The notes under the pieces: model-generated | Told to the model about the DNA's origin: nothing | Databases searched by the model: none | The model's input: only the letters and a program-made list of their open reading frames with translations | Source of the DNA: Sapria himalayana | Lineage: Eukaryota > Streptophyta > Magnoliopsida > Malpighiales > Rafflesiaceae | Reading direction: 5' to 3' | Length of the DNA: 64,000 bases | Assembly: GCA_029783825.1 (NCBI GenBank) | Contig: JAREIK010016253.1 | Span: 231,318-295,317 of the forward strand | Shown: positions 27,507-39,318 of the stretch, piece by piece | Layout: each line of letters begins with the position of its first letter | Position numbering within the stretch: the first letter of the stretch is position 1 | Program-made: the position numbers and the translations under genes

Positions 27507-28560
27507 CATGAGTATTTATATTTAGTTATACATAAATATATGGAAAGTTATAAACAAATATATATATATATATTTACATATATGTATAAATAGTTAAACA
27601 TATAGTTATATTTAATTATATAAAGTTTTATTTAGTTTTAAAAATATTTATATATAGTTATACACATATAATTAAACATAATATTATATGTTGTTATACA
27701 TATAATTATAATTATAGTTACATTTGGTTATACATATAGTTACACGTATATTTAAACTTATATTTATACATGTAGGTATATATATTTATTTATATAATTT
27801 TATATATCTATACATATAGTTATGTATAGGTATATATATAATAAAATACATTTTTGAATACTAATATATACAAATTTATATTAAATATAAGTTTTAATTT
27901 ATATATTTAAATATAGTTATATATAAAACTTTTATAGTAATACATATAATAAGATACGATTATTTATAGTTATTTGTTATTATACATATAATATATATAG
28001 CTATAAATAATTTTATATAGTTAAACATATAGTTATATATAGATATATTCACACAAATAGTTATACATAAATATATAAAGTTATAAATAAATATATAGAT
28101 TTACATATATGTATACATACGTATAGATATAGTTATATTTAATTATATAGTGTTAGATAGTTATACAATTATTTATATATAGTTATACAATTATATATAT
28201 ATATATAGTTATACGAATATTTATATATAGTTATACACATAAAGTTAAATATAATATTGTATGTTATTATACAAGTAATTATAAATATAGTTACATGTGA
28301 TTATACATATAGTTACACATATAGTTATACCTATATATATACAATTAGGTATATATGTTTATTTATATAATTTTATATATCTATACATATAGTTATGTAT
28401 ATGACTAGATATAGTAAAATATATTTTAGAATATTAAAATATAAAAATGTATATTAAATATAAGTTGTAAAATATATATTTAAATATAGTTATGTATAAT
28501 GCTTTTATAGTAATACATATAGTCAAAGACAATTATTTATAGTTATATGTTTTTATACCT
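26300..28560. repeat. AT-rich tandem repeat, units of about 530-600 bp
   Basis: About four units start near 26305, 26846, 27376 and 27977. Each has the same order of landmarks: a TATGTTATTATACATATAAT-like opening, TATTCATACAAGTAGTTA-like sequence, GTTATAAATAAATATATAGA, ATATAGTTATATTTAATTAT, a TATTTATATATAGTTATACA segment, a stretch near TATATTTATACATGTA, and a closing TACTAATATATAAAAATG. The third unit is lengthened by a pure (TA)n run at about 27437-27500. No protein is encoded. The fifth unit continues after the ARF insertion at 29465. Confidence 0.8.
28544..28560. repeat. 17-bp target-site duplication, left copy
   Basis: TATATGTTTTTATACCT here matches TATATGTTCTTATACCT at 29465-29481 with one mismatch. 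The two copies bracket the ARF pseudogene insertion. Confidence 0.85.
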
Positions 28561-28804
28561 TTGGGATCCAATGGCAAAAAGGCACAAAACAAAAAATAAA
28601 CAAGTTCGGCTTACAACAGATCAGAACAATGTAAATTCAGTCTTGTATTTCAGGCATGCAATATATAAATATAAATAGAATTTGAATCCCCCTGGAAACA
28701 TATGATGCCATCCACATAACAGAACAAAACTCAAAACAAATAGGCAAAGATTAGATCAACATCCAGATATGCCAACAAAGTTTACCTCATCCTACTTATA
28801 TTGT
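28561..28804 (-). other. 3' untranslated part of the ARF retrocopy
   Basis: This is unique sequence of moderate GC between the stop codon position of the ARF pseudogene and the left target-site copy. It reads on the minus strand like a transcript 3' end but has no poly(A) tail (no T run on the + strand) next to the target-site copy. Confidence 0.6.
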
Positions 28805-29350
28805 TTATGATTTACTGGCAATGTAATTGGAAAGCCGATCAAGACCCTCGTATAGGTCCTCACAAGAGGAAGCACTGTTGCTCTAAATCTACCAATGGCT
28901 TTGGAGAAGAGAGTGAAGTCCTAGATTGTCAGTAATTTTAGTTGCATTCATCGCATTGGGAATATCTTGCTTATTGGCAAACACCAGCAAAATTGCATCT
29001 CGAAGCTTTTCCTCGTTATCACCCTATGCAACTCATCTCTGGATTCAACTACTCAATCTCTGTCATTGCTGTCTAACCACAAATATGAGACCTTGAGTAT
29101 TTTGGAAGTAATCTCTCCAGAAAATGTGAATATTGTCTTAACCCCCAAAATCCCACACAGTGAAATTAATGCTTTTCTATTTATTAGTCTCTACATTGAA
29201 GAAAATAGTAGGAATTGTAGTGACAATTTCACCAAGCTTCAACTTATACAGAATGGTTGTCTTTCCACCAGCATCAAGACCTATCATCAAAATCATCATC
29301 TCCTTGTTGGTAAACAGCCTGCTGAACAGCTTTGTGAACGTAAATCCTAT
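28805..29350 (-). pseudogene. ADP-ribosylation factor (ARF) small GTPase, processed pseudogene
   Basis: The minus strand encodes nearly all of an ARF, a roughly 181-residue GTPase that recruits vesicle coats at the Golgi. Landmarks are the N-terminal [12 protein letters not shown], the P-loop GLDAGGKTT, the switch 1 region with [10 protein letters not shown] (the usual Gly before FNVET is Phe), FTVWDFGG followed by a stop where Gln is expected, YFQNTQGLIFVV, the guanine-binding NKQD, and the C-terminal EGLDRLSNYIASK before a stop at 28805-28807. The start codon has become ATA at 29348-29350. At least two frameshifts lie between the NTQGLIFVV and NKQD motifs. There are no introns, although plant ARF genes normally have several, so it is a retrocopy. 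The surrounding 17-bp target-site duplication supports this. Confidence 0.95.
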
Positions 29351-29464
29351 TTCTTCCACTAAATATCAAATCCTTTGTCGTATGGCAGTAAAAAGATATG
29401 ATGAGAGAAAGAAACAGAATCAATAGACCTCAAGAGATGGTCACCATATAGAGAGGTCAACCTC
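29351..29464 (-). other. 5' untranslated part of the ARF retrocopy
   Basis: Sequence between the lost start codon and the right target-site copy reads on the minus strand as the transcript leader. It contains no separate gene. Confidence 0.6.
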
Positions 29465-29481
29465 TATATGTTCTTATACCT
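29465..29481. repeat. 17-bp target-site duplication, right copy
   Basis: This is the partner of 28544-28560. Beyond it the AT-rich tandem repeat resumes in phase, so the inserted segment is 28561-29464 (904 bp). Confidence 0.85.
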
Positions 29482-30000
29482 ATAGTATACATAATTAAAA
29501 AATGAGTTATATATTATATATAAATATATTCATACAAGTAGTTATAAGTAATTATACATAAATATATACAAAGTTATAAATAAATATATAGATTTAATTA
29601 TATGAATACATATATGTATACATAGATACAAATTTAATTATATTTAATTATATAGTGTGTTACTTAGTTATACAAATATTTATATATAGTTATACACATA
29701 TAGTTATAAATATGTATGTAGTTAACGATATAGTTATATATAATATTTTTATAGTTATACATATAGTAAACTACAATTATATATAGCTATATATTATTAT
29801 ACGTATGATATATTTTGTTAAAAATATAGTTATATCGAATTACTCATTTAGTTATTAAATATTATATAGTTAAAAAAATAATTATATATAGTTATTAATA
29901 TAGTTATAAAAATGGTTTACATAGTTACAAATGTAGTTAAATATAATTATGAATAGTTTTATATTTTTATACAAATATTTATAAATAGTTATCATAAACT
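29465..30000. repeat. AT-rich tandem repeat, fifth unit
   Basis: It has the same landmarks as the units at 26300-28560, including ATATTCATACAAGTAGTTAT and AAGTTATAAATAAATATATA. From 29594 to about 29830 it is closely similar to 58595-58830, sharing TTTAATTATATGAATACATA and TAGTTATAAATATGTATGTA. Confidence 0.8.
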
Positions 30001-30807
30001 ATGATAACAACACACTCTCAAATGCCCAATTGAATTAAACCACTATAGAGAAAGAACTTGTATAAACAATCTTTTCTTTTGGCAAGTTAATATCATATTT
30101 AGTGGGAAACCAAAGTCATAGTATATATTAAATATTCTATAATCAAATATATCATAGAAAAGAAAGATATCAGGCCTAGATTGATTTGATGGATTTTACT
30201 ATTACAATAGTTTGAACTATAGATATTAGATAAGAAATTTACATATAATCAAAATTTAAAATAGCTTATCAATACTAGAAAAAAAGATAGAAGAGTTGTT
30301 GAAGAAGATATTAGATAGATTTTTTTATTTGAACAAATTATATTATTGAATGAAAATGTAACTCCAAGGTAAGCAGTATTGAATGAACCTTATCATTGCA
30401 AGTAGTACTCTCATCAAAATATGAGGCAAAGTGTTATAGATGGGAGATTATAATATCTTGCAATATTGTCACTCTTTGCTCGTGCTCTCATGAATTGTGG
30501 AACATGTTAATAATTATGTGCTCAAGTATTTCTCTTCTCAAAAATAATGTTAATATTTACATATATATGCATAAATATATATGTGCATATACACTAACCT
30601 ACACACACACATTTATACATCCATATACATTACTATACATTATATATCACAATACACATTTTTGTACTTTTGTATATATTCACACATGTATCTACATTTT
30701 CAAAGTAGTGTGTATATACTTGTATGAATACATATACTACTAAACACCCACACAAACACACACATATACCTATATACGTAATGTATTTTTAAAATTACAC
30801 ATGAAAC

Positions 30808-30874
<67 letters not shown>

Positions 30875-33043
30875 ACACAATTTATAAATTATTATATATT
30901 ATTTATATTTAAAATAAATTTGTGTGTGTGTATATGGGTGGGTGTATGTGTATGAAGTATATTAATGCATAAAATGAAATTATGAATTAACTATATGAGC
31001 TTCTATTTTATTCAAATAGTTGTTTTTTTAAAATTTATATTAAAATTACTATCATTATACTCATATAAATAAATGAAAATGACATATTTGTAAATTATGT
31101 TGTTTTACAATTATGTTAATAATTAAAATATTGGTCATAAATAGATAATATTGTTTTTGTTTTTTTATATAACTTTTTTATTAAAATATGAATGTCAATG
31201 AAAAATTTCTAACTATTATTTATTGTTATTAATAAATTTTTAAAAACTTTAAAATTCAAACAATTATAATGTAGTGCATATAAATACATGTCTTTAATGT
31301 TTAGTAAAAAATCAATTATTTCTTTAATTATGTTCAAAAAAAATAGGTTACGATATAAATACATGAATAAAGTTTTCTACAAGTTATTTTTTTTATTCAA
31401 AATATATAAATGACATTATAAATATATGAATTTGTTTTTTTAAATAATTATTTTTAAATTTTTTTAAAAAATTGAATACACTACAATGTTTTTATTTGTA
31501 ATTAATAGATACATTTTAAACAATATTTATTTATAATAAATATAACATATTGCATATTATGAGGTGCAAATTTTATTTGGTAAATAAATTTTATTTATAA
31601 TGTTTTATCTTTGTAAATTGAAACTACATCACATATATATTTTAGAAATTTTTTATAATATTTATTACACAAACATATTGTTATTTGTTTTGAAATTCAC
31701 AACATGAATTTTAACAAATATACATTTTATTAGAAATCAATTTTAGTTAAATGATATTAAGTAAAACAAAAATATAAACCCTAAACATATTAAATCATAA
31801 TGATTTATACAAACATATAAAATTACATTTAAGTTTGAAAAAATTAAATTTTAACATCAAAAAATATATGGAAAACTGTTAAAGATTTATACAATATCAA
31901 ATATATATATATGAATGAGATGAACGATATGAATGGATATTAAGTTTCTGAAACATGTAGTTATACATGTTGTACATGTCATTATATTTAGTTTTTATGT
32001 TATTATATATAATTAGACATCTGGCTATGTATAGGTATTGATGTAGATAAATACATTTATATATAGTAATATCTTGATATACATATTGTTAAATACATTT
32101 ATATATAGTTATATATAAATGTATAAATCTTTATATATTTAAGTTCCTCAAATCAATAAGTGTATTTAAACATAACTATACATGAATATGCATGTGTGAT
32201 ATAATTCAAATTTTGTATATAAATATATTTTACTATATCTATAACTATAAAAATAGTATACATAAACATAACTATGTATAAATATAATAACATATATTTA
32301 ATATATATATTTGTATTAAATTAATTGATGATAGACACCTTGATTTTTTTGTTACATTTTGGAAAGTGACTACATAAAGGTAGATATAATTGTGTGAAGA
32401 ATTGGTTAGATGTAAAAAAAACAAAAGATCACTCTATGTCATTATTTTTGGCCAATAAGAGACTCTAGTTGGCAAAATAAGCTAAATATAAAAATGACAT
32501 TGGATTAATCATATATATGCTTGGAAAAATACACAAAGCACCTTGACATGGAGCTCACCTAGTGGCACTTCATCATGACCATATTCCACAGTCTCTTAAC
32601 ATCAACTTCTTCCAAGGTCTCAAATATTCAGTCATGGATTTGACAAATTCTATGTCAAAGAGAATGAGATAGAGGTTAAAACTAATTCGATCTAACTAGT
32701 TTGATTAAAATTGAGTTTGATTTGATATATTTATTCTAGTTTGATTGATAAATATATCGTTTTATTATTGTTTTTTAATGTTTGCTTTTATTTTACTCCT
32801 AAATAATACATAAAGAAATTAGATTTAAATTTATATGGTGCCATTTCTCATGAAATACTATGAAAAAATTATTATAAATCTGAATTTATTTCACCCAACA
32901 CATGTATAATAAAAAAATAGTCATATTTAAAGTTGAATCCACTATTCCACACATGTCAAGTAAAGAGAATAATGTAAACCTACAATATGATCAAAATAAA
33001 TAATGAATATTATGTAATGAAGATGTCTCATTATTGTGGCATA
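30001..33043. other. AT-rich region without a recognisable gene
   Basis: There is a compound (TA)n(TG)n microsatellite at about 30811-30873 and CA/TA-rich sequence at 30540-30780. The stretch 32330-32700 has a more balanced composition and could be an unrecognised fragment, but no motif stands out. I see no promoter, RNA gene or long open frame. Confidence 0.5.
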
Positions 33044-33541
33044 GGAAAAGTTGAGAGAGAGAGAGAGGGATGGAGAGAGAGAGAGAGAGGAGAGAGAGTG
33101 AGTGAGTGAGTGAGTGAGAGGAGAGAGAGTGAGGGATAGAGAGAGGGGGGGAAGGAGAAAGGTGGAGAGAGTGGGGAGGGAGATAGAGCGAGTGAGAGAG
33201 TGAGATGGAGAGAGCGTGAAAGTGATGGAGAGAAAGATGGTGAGAGAGAGAATGAGATTGAGAGAGAGATGGAGAGTGAGAGATTGAGATGGAGAGAGCG
33301 AGAAAGAGATGGAGAGAGAGATGTAGAGAGAGAGAGAGAATGAGATTGAGAGAGAGATGGAGAGTGAGAGATTGAGATGGAGAGAGAGAGAGAGAGATGG
33401 AGAGAGAGAAAGAGATGGAGATGGATAGATAGATGGAGAGAGAGAGAGAGAGTGAGTGATTGAGAGAGAGAGAGAGAGACAGAGAGAGAGAGAGTGAGTG
33501 ATTGAGAGAGAGAGAGATGGAGAGAGAGAGAGAGAGAGAGT
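33044..33541. repeat. Second GA-rich polypurine tract
   Basis: GAGAGA runs mixed with AGATGG and GAGTGA units. A longer element containing GAGAATGAGATTGAGAGAGA occurs twice, near 33245 and 33336, with an offset of about 91 bases. Confidence 0.95.
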
Positions 33542-34787
33542 AATAAAGTAATGCCTATTTATGAAAGAAATGATGCAACTAACTAATGAGTATTTTGTGA
33601 AAATTAGTAAGAGATCAGGCTAGACATTTACTGGTAATGGTTGAACAACAAAAGACTAAAAAATTTATATAAGAAATTATGATAATGGATGAACTAAATC
33701 TCGAGGGAAAAAAATTAACTGATGCTTAGAAAAATAGTTGCATAAATTATAAGCTATATGGTAATCTTTGAATAATTTCCAGCATCCCATTGAAGAAATA
33801 GGACATGAGAAGTTTTTTTAGATTAACTCAAGCTAGTGTGATTGTTGCTTAACATACTACTGATGTTGAGAACTTAGTAAAATTTTTTTTATAAGTTATG
33901 AATAATAATGAAAAAAATTGACCTTTTCAAAAAATGGCTGAGAATTGAATTCAGATGTTGATATTTATGAAGCGATCATAAATGAGAAATTATTGATATA
34001 GCTTTAGAACTAGAGAAAGATAAAGTTTTGTTATTACTAAAGAATAATGGCGGAGACAATCCAAGATAGTGAAATATGTGAAGATCAAGTTAGTGAACTG
34101 AAGAGATTTAGCACCTTGGACTCCAAGAATAGCTTGCAAAGTATGTGAAGGAATGTAATTGTGTGCCAAAGAGAATTATATCTCAAACAGCCATACTTTT
34201 ATAGTTGTGATGTGAGAATTTATATATATTCTAATTTCTCATTAAAAAAAGTAGAAACACAAGACATAAAGCACTCCTGAAAAATTCCAAGGATATTTTA
34301 TTTAATAATCAAAAAGAGCCTAGAATGTGATCCTTCAATGCTAATTGTAATTTAGATTCACATAACTAATAATCTATTAATAGATATATTAATCAAGAGC
34401 AACATAATTTACAATGGATCTAAAATATGCCTTGTGTTTTAGTCATGCTTTTCAACTAGTGTCATATTAAAGATCTACGCGAAGCAAAGTAATAATTTAT
34501 GTTTTGTGTTTTTGGAGAAACACAAGGCACAAAACACTCATACAATTTCTTTGAACTAGGAAAAACATATTCACTTATATCTAATATATTTTTGGAGAAA
34601 ATGAGAGTGGTTCAAAAAAAAAATAGAAGACATCTAAATTATTTCTTTCATCTAGAGATGCAATTTACTCATATCAAATAGTTAATTAGTATATACTATT
34701 ATGAAATAGGAAGGAATTATCTTTTGATATGTTAGACCTAGAATTATATGGGATTGATGTGTATCTAAAAAGGAAATGGTAGTTAAA
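33542..34787. other. AT-rich unique sequence without a recognisable gene
   Basis: Only short open frames are present, such as 34499-34681 on the + strand, with no family resemblance that I can name. It may be retroelement debris related to the copia fragment at 36.5 kb, but I cannot show that. Confidence 0.4.
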
Positions 34788-35402
34788 ATAATATACCAAA
34801 GTTGTTTCTTTTGTTTTTTTTATTTTTTATTTGTTTTAATTTTTTGTTTGTTTTTTAGTTTTTTATTATATTATTATTTTTTTTTATTTTTTTTATTTTT
34901 TATTTTTTTTGTTTTTTTTATTTTTTATTTTTTTTATTGTTTTATTTTTTTATTTTTTATTTTTTATTTTTTTATTTTTTATTTTTTTATTTTTTTATTT
35001 TTTTATTTTTTTATTTTTTTATTTTTTTATTTTTTTATTTTTTTATTTTTTTATTTTTTTATTTTTTTATTTTTTAATTTTTTAATTTTTTTAATTTTTT
35101 AATTTTTTAATTTTTTTAATTTTTTAATTTTTAATTTTTTAATTTTTTTTATTTTTTATTTTTTATTTTTTATTGTTTAATTTTTTTATTTTTTTTATTT
35201 TTTATTTTTTTATTTTTTATTTTTTTATTTTTTTATTTTTTTATTTTTTTATTTTTTTACTTTTTTATTTTTTTATTTTTTATTTTTTTATTTTTTTATT
35301 TTTTTTATTTTTTTATTTTTATATTTTTTTATCTTTTTATTTTTTATCTTTTTAATTTTTTATCTTTTTATTTTTTTAATTTTTATTTATTTTTATTTTT
35401 TT
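34788..35402. repeat. T-rich microsatellite, (ATTTTTTT)n and variants
   Basis: The + strand is runs of five to eight T separated by single A. The central part (about 34976-35065 and 35216-35260) is a regular 8-base unit of A plus seven T. Phe/Ile/Leu open frames across it follow from composition. It lacks the G residues of any plant telomere repeat. Confidence 0.95.
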
Positions 35403-36513
35403 AAATACAATAGATTGTTATAACCAGAGGTTTAAATTAGTTGAATAATATCATTTATAATATTTATGAAAGATAATGCTTTCTTATATCCTCTATGTTA
35501 CAGATGGAAGTTGTTAGAGTTTTATATAAATGAAATAATGAATGACTAACCAATATTATAAATAAATCTTGTAAAATTAAATAAGGTGAAACTATTTTGG
35601 TGGCAAGAATTTTTGTAAATATATTTTTTTTACAAATTATCTATATTCATGATTTATTTATAATAATAATCAAAAACAAATATCTTATTCTGAGAATTAA
35701 TGAATTGTTTGAATAGTTGGATATAATAAAGCATTATGTAAAATAGATTTGTGATCTAATTATTATGAAACAAAAATTAAAGAATCTTCTTTTATGAAAC
35801 ACGTGCCAAGATATAAAACATATATAAGTGGTTTAGATATTTAATGTCAAAATGGGGGACGTCTACTCCCCATTTTTGTCAAAAAAAGAAGCATTACCTC
35901 CTTTTTTTGTTTTATTATTTTTCTCGCATAGATCAACATATAATAAGGATTGAGATTTCAAAAGTATATATTTTTTATATCTTTTGCATTCGCCTAATTA
36001 ATAGTGAATAAGAGAGGAAAAGAGAAGAGTCCATAATATAGGTAAGAATGTGTTGAACAATGTAAATTTTTTGTTTCATTTAATATATATATATTTGTTC
36101 TCTTTCATAAATCTAACAAATAGGAAATCAAGTTATTCTCAACAATTGGTATTGGAGGTTTAGGTTGTGCATTATGATGCACCATTGGGCGAAGTTACTA
36201 TTGATGATAATAATGAATTTAATAAATAGTAAACATTTTGCAGACAATATCAGCATGTCAAAAGAGGTATTCTCAATTCTCATACACTGTGTTTTGCAAG
36301 AATTGTCTAGAAGAACTCATATTTTGTAGATAGTAATGACTTCATATGAAGTAAAAGTGAAAATAAAAAAAAAATCTATGGAACAAAATTTGGATTCTAG
36401 AAAACATAGATGGAAGATTATATATACTAGAAAAATCTATATTCCCTTTTGAAAAAAAAATGATAGTCTATGAAGAAAGAAGAGCACATACTTGCAGTTG
36501 ATTTCATCTAAAA
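35403..36513. other. AT-rich unique sequence, possible 5' part of a copia remnant
   Basis: I see no clear motif. The last part, from about 36360, may be the beginning of the gag region that is recognisable just downstream. Confidence 0.4.
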
Positions 36514-37188
36514 TATGATATCGTACCAACTTACTTTCATTATAAAAAATGAGAAGAGCATAGTAAGGCTTACGAAGGCTCTTGCTAGTATATATGAAAA
36601 ATTAATTGATGCTAAAAAAGTGCACATGATGAGGTGTTTTTTCAATCTGAAGTTGATAGAAAGCACATCAGTGACCCAACAACTCGGCTCTTGCTAGTAT
36701 ATACGAAAAACTAATTGATGCTAAAAAAGTAAACATGATGAGGTGTTTTTTCAATCTGAAGTTGATAGAAAGCACATCAGTGACCCAACAACTCAATGAA
36801 GTCAACACAAATATAATCCAATTAAGTTTGATTGGTATTGAAGTCAATGATGAAGTATGTTTATTGATACTTCTGTGTTCTCTATCAAAAATTAACATAT
36901 TACAATTATAGTTGTGCATAGTTCATCAATAACTAATAAATTGAAATTCAATGATGTTTATGATCTCTCAGCAAGGAGATTCAATAGAGATAGACAAGTG
37001 AAACATCAACCTCTTTAGAATTATATACAAAGTTAATTGAAAGAAATTCAACCAAGAGAAAACGTCAAAGCAAATCAAAAAACAAGAGGTCTAAATCTAA
37101 GAAACATTGTAATTATAATAGCTCAAAGACCATTAAGTATTGAAATTATTGAAAGACAAGACACTACAAAAATCAATGCAAGTGTTAG
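36514..37188 (+). pseudogene. Ty1/copia retrotransposon gag fragment, broken
   Basis: The frame from 36515 contains LASIYEKLIDAKKVHMMRCF followed by FNLKLIESTSVTQQL, the conserved helix region of plant copia gag (gag-polypeptide of LTR copia-type). After a tandem duplication the next gag block follows as EVNDEVCLLILLCSLS (about 36836-36890). Then come KFNDVYDLSARRF (about 36944-36990), the basic stretch KRQSKSKNKRSKSKKH (about 37060-37108) and a decayed zinc knuckle near 37138-37185, in which the first two Cys positions have become Tyr-stop-Asn-Tyr-stop but HYKNQC survives. Stops and shifts are frequent. I could not find protease, integrase or reverse transcriptase or an LTR. Gag forms the particle shell and binds RNA in intact relatives. 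Confidence 0.8.
36577..36794 (+). repeat. 109-bp tandem duplication inside the gag remnant
   Basis: 36577-36685 and 36686-36794 are adjacent copies that differ at only about four positions (for example GTGCAC against GTAAAC). Because 109 is not a multiple of three, the duplication shifts the frame, which produces the premature end after TQQL. Confidence 0.95.
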
Positions 37189-39318
37189 TTATTTTATAGC
37201 ATGGTAAAATGTATCACAAGTATATGAGTTTAACAAGTAATAAAGTTAACTCTATGAATCTGGATTATCATTTCATAGATATTGATTATTTGGATTAATT
37301 ATCAAAGTTTCTTCATTATCTAAGATTACAATAAGTAAATAGTTTCTAGTGTTTACTCAAGTAAATAATTCTATGTTAGCATACAATAAGTAAACAATAT
37401 CAAGTCCATGGGTATATAAATTATGAGTTAATAGCTATAGTGGTGATAAAATATGTGACATCTACTCATCCATATTGGTGGAACTTCTCAAACCCACCAA
37501 AATGGCATCGACATCAATTCATGTAGGAAATAATGTATGTCAGATGAGCTGGATATCTTAAATATTTTAATCTAGTATGAATCATATTGATAGTCAATGC
37601 TAGGGTATTTATAAGGGAGCCTATGCGTCATTTAATTAAACATAGTAATTAAAGTATAGTCAAATATATACCTATATTTAAATGTCTTGTAAATTAGTAT
37701 CAGTATACATAAAGTCTATAACATTTTTATTTGAACTTATTGAATACCAGTCAATAAATGTTTACAGATATTAATTTGACATTAACAGATATTAATGTGA
37801 CTATACTTTAAATTTACATATAACAAATTATTGTTTAATATGAATATGTTTATGTTGCGTCGGTGTCGAGAGAATGATGAAGGACTACGAGGGAGTTGTG
37901 ATGCTTATTCTTCTAAAATTTCGAGAGAAAGATGGGGGACTCGGTCTCAACAAAATAAACATTAATTAACAAATTATATATATTTCCAAAATATTTATAT
38001 TTTTAATTATAAAAACATTAAATAAATAATATAATATAATATTATATATATATATATATATAATACAAAAAGACTCATTTATTTTATTAACTATCAAAAT
38101 TTTTTGAACTAAATTAATGTGTGTGTAGCAAGGTACAAATTAAAAATATACACCTTGCAATTTTTTATTATAATATTAATTAAACAATAAATATATAAAT
38201 AATTTAAAAAATATATGTTTAGCCTTATAAAAAAAATATCAAATACCTACAAAATTAACAAACTTCATATAATAAGATATACATGAAAAGATGATTTGTT
38301 TTATAGTCGCTCTCCTAGGAGTTATAAAATACTCTTAATGTTAAAAAATATATAAATTTTTATATTATATGGCTATAAATTTATAAGAATTCATCATAGT
38401 AATTTTTATGAAGATAATATGTAATAATTTTAAAGGCATAAAATTTCATATTATTTGATATCATTTATAATTTTTAAAAATCAAAAAGAATACTTAAAGA
38501 GATAAGATAATTAAAAAAAAGTCATTATAATTATTTTAATAAATACTATATGTTAAAAGCTAATAGAAAAAATATTACTCAATTGTTTAATTCTTATTAA
38601 TTTTAGTAGGGTCAAATATCTATGTATTTATTTTTAAATATTAAGTTATTTTCTTTTAACTTTAATGAAAAAATTTATATTTTTATTTTATTTCAAAATT
38701 TTTAAATTTTGTATTAATTAATTTTTTTAAAAAGTTTCCTATAATCATAAATTTTTTTATACTAATAATCATATTAATATTTATGTGTTTTTTCATTAAT
38801 TCATATATTTTGAAAATATTTTATATTTTATCCTACAATGAATTAATTTACATTTATATTAGTAAAAATTGAAATGTATGTTAATTTAATTTTTAAAATA
38901 TTGAAATAAATTATTATACTTATTGAATTAATTATTTTATATTACTTTAATAAAAATTTTTTAACTTTCTTAATTAAAAATATTAGAAAAGTTTTTTGTA
39001 TAATTTTTTAAAAATTTAATACATCATAAAAATAGATATTTTAGTTCTTATTAATATAATTTTTTTGTATTTTAAACTTTTTAAAATTATTTATTTATAA
39101 TATCTTTTTTTATGATTTTATGAGGAGAATGTAACTCTAAAGGATCGCTCATCAATAGATCTTTAACATATATCTAATAAACAAAATTAAATAAAATATT
39201 AAAACTAATAATAAATTAAAAAAATAAAATAATTAAATATTGCTTAAGGAAATTCCGTCACTATGTTTGGGATTTAATTAGCTATGAAAGATAGAATAAA
39301 GGATAATATATAATTTTA
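37189..39318. other. AT-rich unique sequence without a recognisable gene
   Basis: A short segment at about 37857-37960 is richer in GC than its surroundings. The part from 38000 to 39250 is extremely AT-rich. No family is recognisable and I see no terminal repeat that would close the copia remnant. Confidence 0.45.

Noticed and set aside
30396..30743. A 115-codon open frame rich in Tyr, His and Thr
   Set aside because: Its second half is CA/TA simple sequence and no motif is recognisable.
34776..35355. Phe/Ile/Leu-rich open frames resembling membrane proteins
   Set aside because: They are translations of the T-rich microsatellite; stops are absent because the tract has no G and few TAA.
34788..35402. 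Interstitial telomere repeat
   Set aside because: No TTTAGGG or TTTTTTAGGG units occur; the tract contains only A and T apart from rare C and G at its edges.
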